A stretch of DNA of 64,000 nucleotides from Pelomyxa schiedti (taxonomy: Eukaryota; Evosea; Pelobiontida; Pelomyxidae), in assembly GCA_020536535.1 (NCBI GenBank), contig JAHLWZ010000004.1, positions 62,001-126,000 on the forward strand, written 5' to 3'. The notes beneath the pieces are model-generated. The model was not told the origin of the DNA and made no database searches. It was given only the letters and a program-made list of their open reading frames with translations. Both the position numbers and the translations under genes were made by a program. The first letter of the stretch is position 1; each line of letters opens with the position of its first letter. Positions 1-10,050 of this stretch are shown one piece after another.

Positions 1-10
1 CTGTCCTCAG

Positions 11-528
11 TTCAGCTTGCATCCCCTCATTAATGAGTGTAGTGTTTTTCCACAAATTGCCAACCTGGGACCCTTTGATCTTTCTTTTATCCCAATTGCT
101 CCTGAAAACCCCAGACAGTTTGTATTTCCTTGGATGCCAGTTCCCTCAGGTAAAAATACACAGTGTGATGAAGGCACAGCACGTTGGATTTGAAGAAGCA
201 GTGAAGATTCACCAAGAAGTAAATTCGAAGTGTTCATATGCCATTCACTGGGGTGTGCCTGCCTTTCCATACCCAAAGTTAGTTTTCCTTATTCATAACA
301 GGCACGTTCCCCATGGGAGCAGACGAACCCACAAGTGCCCCTTCACAATTGCAACAGGTGTGTCATGACCATGGTGTCACATCACCCTTCACTACACCAT
401 CGATAGGCCAAGTCATTAACCTCACTCCCGTAATCCCCTCACCAGTCCTCTCTACCCCAACCGCAACCACCACAACAACTTCTACAACTACTACAACCAC
501 AAACCCAGCCATTACTGAGAACACATAA
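11..528 (+). CDS. NAPE-PLD-like metallo-hydrolase, C-terminal part (5' end outside window)
   Basis: N-acyl-phosphatidylethanolamine phospholipase D family. These enzymes release N-acylethanolamines from membrane NAPE using a metallo-beta-lactamase fold with two zinc ions. Only the end of the catalytic domain is here. Read exons are 11-117, 164-252 and 302-528, and an intron occupies positions 1-10 with its AG at 9-10. The spliced protein reads LGPFDLSFIPIAPENPRHVM, then QHVGFEEAVKIH, then AIHWGTF, which follows the conserved family order. The splice joins were chosen because they restore AIHW-GTF across the 253-301 intron. After the domain there is a short Thr-rich tail ending NPAITENT. The zinc-binding HxHxDH motif would lie upstream, off the window. 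The neighbouring gene converges 41 bp away. Confidence 0.82.
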
Positions 529-568
529 AAAAAAGTTTTGGGAATAAAAATGATGAAAGCAAGTTCTT

Positions 569-2069
569 TCATTCCACATGTAAGCATGTGTTTATCCTGA
601 TCTTACTCCTTTGGTTTGGGAACTGTGGTGGTGTTAAATAGGGAAGCATTCTTGTGGGAAAAAAAATACCCCAGCACATTGAACAGAGGTCAGTGGTATT
701 AACTGTGGTGCAGCAAGCACAAGTCCATGAATTCTGTGATTTGATTAGGTTTGGCACTAGGAGGGAAGGGAGTAGTACAGCTGCTGGGGCTGTGGTGGTG
801 GGTGCAGAAGCTGTGGTGGCACCAAATATGAATCCTGTGGCGGGAGCGGCTGATGAAGGGGCCACAAACCCGGTGGTAGTGGTGCTTGGTGGCATTACAA
901 AACCTGTTGCCGAACTGGTGCCTGTGCTTGATGGAACCACAAACCCGGTTGTTGTCCCTGTGCCTGATGGCACTACAAAGCCGGTTGTTGTGCTTGGTGA
1001 TGCGGTTGGGAAGGTAAAGCCTGGTGGGGGTGTTGTGTTGCCCGTCGCAGCTACGAAATTGAAACCTGGGACAGGTGTGAACCCAGTTGTACTTGTAGCG
1101 GCGGAGTCAACTTTTACTTTTTTCCCGGCAGAGGTGGGAGTGGGTTGTTGGGAGGTTTCTTTTGTGGAGGAAGGTGTGGATGGAGTCTGCTTTTCTTCTG
1201 TTTTTTTTGGTGTTGCCTCTTCAGGTTTCTTGGGTGTGCCTGCAGGCTTGGGTGCATCTTCAACTTTCTTGGGTGATTTTACTTCCTCTTTGTTTGGTGC
1301 TGCCTCTTCAGTTTTCTTTGGGGTTTCAGTGGGTTTCTTTGGTGTCTCCACATGGGTTTTAGTCTCTTCGCTCTTTTCTGGTGAGGGCAGAACTTTCTTT
1401 GGGGTAACCTCAGCTGTTGCACTATCAACCTTTTTGACTCCTCCATCTTTTGGAGCGTCTGTAGCCTTGGTGGGTTCTGAAGACTGTGTCGACTCTTTTG
1501 TAGGTGTATGAGGTACCTCTGGAGTGCTTAGAGGTGCGGCTGTGTCAGTTGTCTGCTAATATGTTAGGAGTTGCTTTTATTACTGTTGTTTATATGGGAT
1601 GGAGACATTACAGTTGTTGCCTTCAACTCCAGTGAGGCAAATGGGTTGGCCTAGTTTGGTAAAAATGTCAGTAATCGTTCTTCAACCAGGAAAGGGGTTA
1701 CAGTTGCTGCAGTCGTTTTTGTAGTTTTTGTTGTTGTTTTCTTCTTGCCCTTTACAGCCCCATTCTGTCCCCTCTTTACGTGGATTATCCTAAGGTAATG
1801 GTGTTTTTTTGGTAAAGAAAAATAGAACAATAATAATTAAAAAAAAAAAAATGTATCAGAGAACGAACTTTCTTTTTGCGAGAACATCAGCACCAGCGCG
1901 TTCAAATTTGTCCCCCTGAGCAGTGTTAAAAAAAAAAAAGAGAGACAACACAAACACAAACTTTTTGCGTTTTTTCTCGCTGGTTTACGCTGCTAATGAA
2001 GTCATCCTTGATGAGTTGTTTCCCTGCACCCCTCTTTCGCCCTGCTCCCTCTTCTTCTTCCGACGACAT
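569..2069 (-). CDS. Nup50/Nup2-like nucleoporin with C-terminal RanBP2-type zinc finger
   Basis: Nuclear-pore basket protein that would bind importin-alpha and promote cargo release. The start at 2069 opens with an acidic stretch and then KRGAGKQLIKDDF. Two spliced exons continue with GDKFERAGADVLAKRKIIHV, which matches the N-terminal importin-alpha-binding module of Nup50 (the KR-rich 'VLxxRKI' element). Further exons give NPFASLELK, a long TPKK/Pro-Lys-rich linker, and then about eight GF-containing repeats (TGFVVP, PGFNF, TGFIFG) like phenylalanine-glycine repeats. Near the end, WTCACCTTVN and LCSMC fit a RanBP2-type finger, with a spacing two residues shorter than usual between Asn and the third Cys. 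Vertebrate Nup50 ends in a Ran-binding domain instead; none is visible. Five or six exons; the last few residues are uncertain. Confidence 0.7.
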
Positions 2070-2270
2070 CGCGCTGCAAAGTAAATTGAGGATCGAGAAT
2101 AAAGACGAAAAAAATAGGAAATCACCGTAAGTTACCCCAATCTGAAGATCGAAGGAACTAAGTGCACTTAGTTCCAGAGGAACTTCTTCCTAATTGCAAG
2201 AGCTTTCGAAACAAAGAAAGACGCCTAAAGCACAAAAATATTTTCTCTTTTTTTTAGTTCCATTGGTTGG

Positions 2271-3733
2271 TTACGAGGAACCCACCAAAACAGACCAATC
2301 GTGAGGTACTTCACCGTACTGAATCCTGGAGAGTTCTTCATAGATTCTCTGGGTGAGAGGTCCTGCCTGGCTTGCGGGATCGGCAGGGTTGAGCGGAATT
2401 TTGTAGTCTCTTCCCTCATAATTGATAAGGCAAACTGGAGAGACAACTGCTGCTGTGCCGGTGCCAAAGGCCTCAATGACCTGTGGTCAATCGGTCAATA
2501 CATATCACGGGGAAGAAAAGGAAAAGAACCTTGCCAGCCTCAGCAAGTCTAGCCAGATCCCTCATTGTAATGTATCTCTCTGAAACTTTGAATTCGTTCC
2601 AAGACCTGGTCATGGCGAGCACACTGTCGCGTGTCACTCCAGGCAGAATGGTATCACCCAATGGGCATGTAATGAGTTCCCTTTCACCATCTTTATTTTG
2701 TTAAGATAAACTAAAGCAGGGAGCTAGTGATACCATCATTGATGATGTAAACGAAGAAATTCATTGTGCCAACCTCGGTGACTTTATCTTCATACAACCA
2801 CAAAACCTGCTGGTAGCCTTTTTCTTGAGCCTCCCTTGCCGGAAGAATAGTTGGCGCATAGTTGCTGTTTATGGGTAAGGTTCATAAAACCAACTAGAGT
2901 GTGGAAAATACCCTCCACATTTAGTGAAGCCCGTCCCTCCTGGCCATGCTCTGCAATACTTTCCGTCACTGCATAACAGCTTCACAGCCTTCCAGCCAGT
3001 GGGGTAGTAAGGTCCAACAGGGCTCAAAATTACAAACAAAAGTGCACTTTGTGGTACTGCTACTCCCAGAGTTGCTTGGGTTGCAATGAGGCAAGGGCGC
3101 ACATAAAGAGAGAAGCCCTTTCCCTCTGGAATCCAGTCAGCTTCCATTCGGATCAGTTCCTTGAGGCAAGCAAAGAACCCCTCGGCATCGCACTCCTGTG
3201 TTATTACAAAGCAGGTAAGAAAAGTTTGAAGAAGAGAACGCATCGGAAGCGCACTGGAAGAGCAATCCTTCTCGCCGAGATGTTAAGTCGATTAATGTTC
3301 ATCATTGGCCTGAAGAGTCTGACCCTTCCGTCGGCGTCCTTGTACGCCTTCATTCCCTCGAAAACCTGGAGGCCGTAGTGCAAGCACGAGCAGCTCAAAT
3401 CCATCGCCAAAGGAGCGTAGGCGGTGATTCTCGGCGTGCCCCAGCCCGAGGCTGCCTCCCAAGGGATCAACAGCATGTGGTCAGTGAACTGCCTGCCAAA
3501 AAGCAGTTTCGACTTGTCCACGGGCTTGGCCTTGGGCGTCGTGGTGCGCTCAATCACCAACTTGGCTAGCTAGATTCGGAAGAAGAGTAGAGAGCGTCAG
3601 AGCGAGGCGAGGAGTTGGGTTTGGTTTTTTTTTAGTTTGTCGCGATCGTTTAGTGCGTAGTGGGGTGGCTGCAAGTTGCGTAGATCTCGGGAGTGGTACG
3701 TACATCGATACGGCTGTTGTAGGCTGCAGCCAT
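2271..3733 (-). CDS. Branched-chain amino acid aminotransferase, cytosolic type
   Basis: PLP-dependent fold-type IV transaminase converting Leu, Ile and Val to their 2-oxoacids with 2-oxoglutarate. A ten-residue first exon ([10 protein letters not shown]) joins [16 protein letters not shown]. Later exons give [100 protein letters not shown] and [16 protein letters not shown]. These are the expected order for eukaryotic BCAT, including the ELGTxNxF-like and GTGTAA phosphate-binding elements. It ends [10 protein letters not shown]. There is no obvious mitochondrial presequence, as expected for a cell lacking a standard mitochondrion. Introns are about 40-80 nt. Confidence 0.93.
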
Positions 3734-3848
3734 GCGTGTGTTTTGCAGAAAAAAAGATCTCAAGATTCCTTTTTTCTTTTGGTTTGTTTTCTTTCTGTGG
3801 GCCAAATCACGATTGATGTTATAAATCAAGTGCCCAAACAGGAAAAAA

Positions 3849-4160
3849 ATGCCGAAGCCCAAGGAATTGCACGTTCGAATCTGTTACAATGTGCACAACC
3901 GACACTTAGTTGGAAAAGAGACCCAAACAAACACTGGGATCTTCGCTTTTACGAGAGGCAACTACCTCCACCATTCGAAAGGGAGAACCGGTTCACTTTC
4001 ACCTTACAAAGGCCTGCCAGTCTTTAGTTTCTTGCCCGGAACAGCAGCTCCCAAATTTTGTGTTCGAGAGCAACACAAAAAAAAAAAGTCAAGGCCTTGT
4101 TTGGGTTCCGTGGCGTGTCGTCCACAACATGTTGGGGAAAAGAAGGATCAACACAAATGA
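3849..4160 (+). CDS. Possible small hypothetical ORF in the BCAT-SNARE gap
   Basis: The roughly 590-bp gap between the two minus-strand genes holds one plus-strand ORF of 103 codons starting MPKPKELHVRICYNVHN. It follows a T-rich stretch and an AG that could end an intron. The product is basic, has no membrane segment and ends in a Lys-rich tail. I do not recognise it, and two other frames are also open here, so this may be chance. Nothing else is visible in the gap. Confidence 0.22.
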   Translation: MPKPKELHVRICYNVHNRHLVGKETQTNTGIFAFTRGNYLHHSKGRTGSLSPYKGLPVFSFLPGTAAPKFCVREQHKKKKSRPCLGSVACRPQHVGEKKDQHK

Positions 4161-4319
4161 ATATAGATAAGTGTCTAATTGTATTGTATTGGTTTGGTTT
4201 TGGTTTTCACAGTAAATTGCAGAAGTGCTTCTTCCTGGCAGAGTTTTGGTGGTATTCGGCCTAAATAACCAAAACGTAAGTAAATAGTACTATAATTATA
4301 TACGCCCAGTGAACATAAT

Positions 4320-4726
4320 TTAAACAAGGATGGAACAGGGAGAGGGACACACGGCTTTTAGCTCTTCTTTGGCGGCTGCTGTTTCTACTTTAGCTTCCTC
4401 AGTGTTCTTCTGGGCGACGTTGAGGGTCTCTCCAGATTCGTGCACTATCTCAGCCATGTCGTTCATGGCCTCCTTGAGCATTGTGAGGTCTGGTTACATC
4501 ATAGAGTCAGTAACATGACTGAATTGGAATGTATTCATTACTATAACAAATAAATATATAATGCGCCGCACATCCGTTGGGGGTTTTGAGGTGTATATTG
4601 GAGGTTAGTGGGCGGCGATAATGGGATGGTACCATCGGCTAGAGCTTTGAATTCCTTGTTTTGTTCGTTAACGATTTGTCTGTCCGGGGCGTTTCCGGCA
4701 GTCTTCGTTGTTTGTGTGGTGGCCAT
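4320..4726 (-). CDS. Very small SNARE-like protein without membrane anchor
   Basis: A two-exon gene of about 86 codons. Exon 1 (4633-4726) encodes MATTQTTKTAGNAPDRQ and a short linker. A GTACC intron (4490-4632) then joins codon-in-phase to DLTMLKEAMNDMAEIVHESG and ETLNVAQKNTEEAKVETAAA. This has the heptad pattern of a Q-SNARE helix (compare syntaxins: LxxxMxDMAxxVxxQGExxDxIxxNxExA). At the position of the central zero-layer Gln the residue is Ser (VHESGE instead of VESQGE). The protein stops soon after the helix with CPSPCSILV, so there is no transmembrane anchor; the two Cys residues could be acylated. Function would be vesicle fusion or its inhibition. The family match is by helix pattern only. 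Confidence 0.55.
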
Positions 4727-4961
4727 TATGGGTGTCTGTTACAATTTGATAATATCAAGTCGTTGCGATAGTACGACGCAGCACTCCCGCCTTGTTGTGT
4801 TGTTGTTTTTTGTTTCGTTTGTTGCTGTTATTACCGCGAATGGCTAAAAATATCTTCGCTTCATTCATTGGAATCTAGATGTTTCGTGTAGCGTTGCAAG
4901 AAAACCATCGACACCCAAGTACCTCCCCCCCCTCTTCTTTGTTTGCTTTTTGTCGTGTTTG

Positions 4962-5854
4962 CTATGAGGCATTACTCCCCGGTGTAAAGTTGTAAACGAC
5001 AATTACCCCCAACCGATTTTTGATGTCAAATGTAGTGTAAAAAATGACACTTCCCTGTAAAGCATCGAAAGTATTGATGTAATTCACAAGTCCACATGAA
5101 ACGGAGCATGTGTCATTCAGTGCGAGTACTCTGGGCAAATGAACCACGGGATGCGGATTTCTGATGCTTCAAGGGGCTTGAGCCTGCATGGTTGTGTGCA
5201 TAGTACCAGCCTAACTGTCTCAACTTCAAGGGCACCTGTCACGTCCCTGGGGTATCCACTTTCCCAGGTGCCGTGCTGGCCACTGTGCATCATCAAAGAA
5301 AATACCAAACCGCGTGACTCTCTGGAATCAAAAAGGGTCCACGAGCCCGAGGCGAGAGAGGATGATGGGACCAAATCAACTGACCAAGCGCCGGAGAACT
5401 CTGCCCAGTCCGAGCTTCCCCCGCCATAGTCATCAGTGAACTCCTTCTCGTAAGAGAGCGAAAACGTGGAGTCAGGGAGAATATTCAGCTCAGAGAATGT
5501 CTTGTAGCCCCTGAATGTTCCCCTGCGGGCAGCAATTGGCACCACTAGAATGTACTTCCATATGACACCAGTTTGGCAAAAGTGATGCACAACAAGCGCT
5601 TTAATCCAACACGGGCACTTTCTTAATTTGTTGGCTAATTACAACAACAAATTGGAAAGAAAAAAAAAGGGGGAGGAAAAAACTAAAGTACACTACCCTT
5701 TGCAGGGTGGAGCTGCCCATAATTCATCCCGGCGAAATACAACAAGGAATGATTTACAAACGGCCTGCAACGCACACATATCGCGCGTGCCTAACCGCCG
5801 TGCAATTAGTCCCACAATCGCGGTCTGTTGCACCACAACTTCGAGGTTTGTCAT
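4962..5854 (-). CDS. F-box protein
   Basis: A three-exon gene. Near the N-terminus, VGLIARRLGTRDMCALQAVC followed by KSFLVVFRRDELW fits an F-box, the Skp1-binding helix bundle of SCF ubiquitin ligases. The large middle exon (5117-5590 region) encodes a beta-rich segment without recognisable WD, Kelch or LRR repeats (SDWAEFSGAWSVDLVPSS, SGSWTLFDSRESRGL). A GTACTCG intron then joins WFICPE to GSVIFYTTFDIKNRLGVIVV and the stop at 4962. The start at 5854 (MTNLEVVVQQ) is the first ATG that leaves a normal-length leader before the F-box. The coronin gene begins 125 bp away on the other strand. Confidence 0.6.
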
Positions 5855-5979
5855 TGACACTGCCGTGATGCCGGGTTCACGGATCCAAAAATACGAAATC
5901 AACAAAAAGAAAAAAAGAAAAACGCCGAGAGTTCACGAAAAAACACAAAAACAAACACAAAGATCCAAGGCATCATAAA
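5855..5979. promoter_or_regulatory. Divergent promoter between F-box and coronin-7 genes
   Basis: Only 125 bp separate the two proposed start codons, so any promoters must share or abut this AT-rich segment, which has several A-runs. No recognised motif. Confidence 0.35.
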
Positions 5980-8900
5980 ATGGCGTTCAAGATGAAGGTG
6001 TCGAAGTACCGCAACATAATACCAAAGGAGTTTAAGAGGGAGTTGTGGTACCCCGACATTCGTCCCACTGGTGCGCTACTTTCTTTATAGATTGTGTACT
6101 CACATGCGTTTTATTGCCGTATTTTTGTCTAATTTGCATAGCGACTGATAATACTGGAATTGCGTGCAGTGGTTCTTACATCGTTGTTAACTGGGCATCT
6201 AATGCGGGGGGCATGATGGGCTTGCTTCCTATTCACAAGTGATTTCCACGTTTTTGTTACACACGCGCGAATAACATTACACAGGCCTGGAAAAAGAATT
6301 GGTGATCCCAAGATGGTTCATGCTCATAACAATCCTATTGCCGATCTTGGTTGGAACATCTTCACTTCAACATTATTTTTATACTTCACTAGCATTTTCT
6401 CCATTTTCAAATACTCTCCTTGCAACTTCCTCTGAAGATGCTACTATTAAATTATGGCGGCTTCCTGCAGGTTGGTGTTACCAGCCATCTGGCTCCTGTC
6501 CCTGCTCCCTTGCAACGTCCACCTTTTTTTTTTTTTTTTGTTAAAACAAGTACATAGAAGCTGATATTAGCAGAGTGGAGCCTCAAACAGTCTCCACTCT
6601 ACGTGCTCACAAGAGGAAAATTGACTGCATAGCCTTCAACCCTTGTTGTGCGGGAGTTTTGGCCTCTGGGTCTACTGACAAACAGGTTATTGTAGTTCCA
6701 GTTTTCCCCTCATCTGATATCCCACAGTTGAAAATCTGGAATATTGACACAGGTCACCCCATATTGAACCCTCCTGACCTCCCTGAAGGTGAGGCATTTG
6801 TAATTGATACCTAGACTCACATACATAGGTTTATTCTCTCTGGGATGGAACTGGACCGGGTCACTTCTGGGTTCCACGGCAAAAGATAAAAAACTACGAA
6901 TTCATGATGTTCGCAGTGCGACACCAGTAGTTGCAGTACGGCCTCAATGCATTTTGAGGTTGCACCAACTCAAAACACCGTAGGAGGCCAGCTGCCATGA
7001 GGGAGTCAAGCCTTCACGTCTTATTTGGATGGGGAGATATGATTTGATGATGACAACTGGATTTGATCGCACTCAGAATCGACAATTGGGTATATAAGAT
7101 TATTAGGCTGGGAAAAAACCTGACTGCTCTAAGGTATTTGGGATCCACGAAATATGGTCAAACCAGCTAAAATGATACGTCTTGACTCCTCTTCTGGTGT
7201 CTGTACCCCCCTCTATGATGCTGACACAAATCTGTTTTTCCTCTGTGGAAGGGTATTATTACAAGAATTTATTCTGTGTAATTTGGTTCCAGGGAGACAG
7301 TGCAATTCGTGTTTATGAAGGTTGCGAAGCAGAACCCTTTGTTATGGAAACGACAAGTGTTCCATCTGATGGCCAATCCAGAGGTGTCTGTATGCTCCCA
7401 AAGCTTTACATGCGAGTGTGCCCTCCTCCTGCATTTTCATTACTTAGTTCCTTGAAGGTCATGGCATGTGAAATGAACATTGTCTACAAACTTACTGCGA
7501 ACGCAGTGGTTCCTACCGGCTTTTATGTTCCCCGTAAGGTACAATGATGCATTTCTGTTGGTATACAAGTAAGTGCCTTCAGAGGAAAATATATGATGCA
7601 GAGCTGTACCCTGATACTGCTGGACTAACAGCCTCTGTGGTATTCATCTTCCCCATTACCAATTGGTGATCTTCATAAGTCCACAGAAGAATGGTTTTCT
7701 GGTACTACCAGGCCCCCCGTTCTCGTTTCAATGGCCCCTAAGAGCGAATTTGAGGAAGAAGTTGAGGCGGAACCACAACCCGCCACCTCAGCCACCACTT
7801 CCACTTCCACTTCAACTTCCACATCTACCTCAACTTCAACTTCGACCTCGGCTTCTCCGACTACATCAACTTCATCAAGTCCAACCATACCAGATGCATC
7901 ATCTTCTGCAAGTGCAGCAGCAGTAAGTCACAAAACCTCCTATTTTAAGTATCAACATTACACAACAGCCAAAGCGGAATATTCCCACAATTGGGCGACA
8001 TTCCAAGTACAAAAACATCACTGGCCAACCATGGATGAAAAACACATGGTATGAAAACTTGAGGGTGAACTCCAACGTTCCAGGATCACTCATCCGAGCA
8101 AATCCCAAATTCTTTTCTGTACCATGGCAGGTTCCACATTTTTCAATGAAAATCACGGAGATATTAAGAGTAGCTAGGGCCCTGGTGGAAGATTGGTTGT
8201 ATGGCCCTTCCAGAATGGGGGTCGCTTACCCACTGACCCAAGCTGGGTAGAGCATGGCAGTGATTTGAACGACTTTGACTGTTCGCCGTTCAATGACAAC
8301 ATTTTCGTTACTGGTGGAGAGGGTATTACTTTTTCTGTCTTCATGCACACTTTAATACCTTATCACAGATGCAAAGATTAAAATATGGCAAATCCCAGAT
8401 GGGGGCCTTACAGGTACTTTGTTCACCTTTGTTTCATCGTTCTAACTTTTATTTTAGCTATAACAAAAGCACCTGCTTCGGAATTAGTCGGACATACACG
8501 AAAAATAATACTTTCCAACTGCCACCCTACAGTTGACAATATTTTATGCAGCTCCTCTATGGATTTAACGTGCGTGGCTCAAGATATGAGTCAAACGATA
8601 ATTCCCCATTCAGTGTGAAGCTCTGGGACCTCCAAAAGAGCACAGAGCTCGTGTCTCTTGTAGGACATACTGACGCTGTAATGAATATTTCTTGGGATTG
8701 GCATGGCGATATTGCCGCAACTTCCTGTAAAGACAAAATTCTTCGTGTATGGGACCCGAGAGTAAATCGACAAGTATCGGTGAGCAGTTTGCGCACTTCC
8801 ACCCTTCACTGAGCTTCTTTCCCTTGTATTCCTGTGCAGGAATGTGCAGCAGTAGATGGCGTTAAAGGATTCAAGGTCGCCTGGTGTGGAAAGAAAGACA

Positions 8901-9903
8901 AATTGTTCACCATGGGATTTTCGTAGCATAAATTACATATTACCATATTTAACTTCCATCAGAAAAGCAAGTGAAAGACAATGGAGTCTCTGGGATACAC
9001 GAAATCTTGGCAAACCTATGTCTTCTAGTTCAATAGACACCTCAGCTGGGGTGCTTACTCCCTACTATGACGCAGATATTGACGTTATTCTTGCCTTTGC
9101 CAGAGTATACCTATACACTTTCTGGTACAAGCTTTACTCACTAAACGTCAGGGAGATTCTACTTTCCGGTTCTTTGAGATAAATGATGAAGCACCTTACT
9201 GTCATTTCCTTACTGAATACACCCCCGCACCAAACGCGTTGTCTCCAACACAAAGCGCTAGTATTGATGTACTCCCTAAGGTTATATTTCGTCCTCCCCT
9301 GCCAAAGCTAAAATATTACCAAGAGGATGTGCAACGTGAAAACATGTGAAGTCTTCCATGTGGTACGATTAAGTGGAGTGCCACCAACTAATGTGGAGCG
9401 CCTCAGCTTCAATGTCCCTCGGAATAAAGTATGCTTTTGTCACGTTGGAGTCCTACTAAAACGAGCAGCTGGAATTCTTCCAAGATGACATCTTCCCACC
9501 CACCAAGTCCACTGCTCCTCTAGCTACAGTGTCAGATTGGTTTGGGGGAGCACCAACCAAGGAACCCGAGTTAATAAGGTTCTGCATGTTCTCTTTTCCA
9601 AACTCCCCTAATTGCCTTTAGTCTTCAGCCAGAAGGAATGATCGCTCTCTCCGAGGCCCCGTCAGACGTTGTTACGAGCAAGTACAAGCTTCTAAGCGAC
9701 GCAGAACGCGCTGCACAAAAAGAAACCACACGGGAAGACGTACATTCCCTCTCTCCTTCAAAACAAAACAACTTTACCACTCACACCTACACCACTAGGT
9801 TCTTGATAGATTCTACGGCCGGATGCAGGACTTCAAGGAAGATGAAGTCAAGAAGCCAGGTTCCAACGACGTCATTACCGAAGAAGAATGGGCAGATTAT
9901 TGA
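5980..9903 (+). CDS. Coronin-7 (tandem coronin) with C-terminal acidic tryptophan motif
   Basis: Actin/Golgi regulator of the coronin-7/POD-1 type, which has two WD40 propellers in one chain. About 20 short exons are read. The first half starts MAFKMKVSKYRNIIPKEFKR, then GIACSGSYIVVNWASNAGG, HNNPIADLGW, LLATSSEDATIKLWRLP, STLRAHKRKIDCIAFNP, LASGSTDKQ, LKIWNIDTGHP and KKLRIHDVRSATPVV. A Thr/Ser-rich linker lies near 7790-7880. The second half repeats the pattern: GRLVVWPFQNGGRLP, NDFDCSPFNDNIFVTGG, AKIKIWQIPDGGLT, ASELVGHTRKIIL, VKLWDLQKSTELVSLVGHTD and LRVWDPRVNRQV. The C-terminus reads NDVITEEEWADY, a Trp-containing acidic tail as in CRN7 and the Arp2/3-binding A motif. Some exon edges between 7400 and 8100 remain uncertain. 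Confidence 0.9.
7793..7880 (+). repeat. ACTTCN-type short tandem repeat in the coronin-7 linker
   Basis: Imperfect hexamer repeats (CACTTC, AACTTC, TACCTC) encode alternating Ser and Thr between the two propellers. The run is likely to vary in length. Confidence 0.75.
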
Positions 9904-10050
9904 AAACCCCAACACCACCAAACAAAACGACACGAAAAAAGTGGATTCTTTCGTACCCAATGCACTCTTTCCCACAAAGCTGTGGTTTAGGAATTTAGAA
10001 CATTCCTCCAGGAACAGCAGGTTTTTACGCAGGGAGCACGCGAAGGTGAG

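Noticed and set aside
118-163. Ultra-short introns (10, 14 or 28 nt) to fix the NAPE-PLD frame
   Set aside because: A 46-nt GT-AG intron restores both the frame and the conserved PR-VMKAQHV sequence.
654-1511. Long plus-strand ORF with Val/Gly-rich repeats
   Set aside because: It is the antisense shadow of the TPKK/GF-repeat exon of the Nup50-like gene, which has splice sites and family motifs.
3653-4027. Plus ORF overlapping BCAT exon 1
   Set aside because: It crosses the start exon and intron of BCAT on the other strand with no motifs.
7673-7888. Minus ORF of alternating Val/Glu
   Set aside because: Antisense of the Ser/Thr repeat in the coronin-7 linker.
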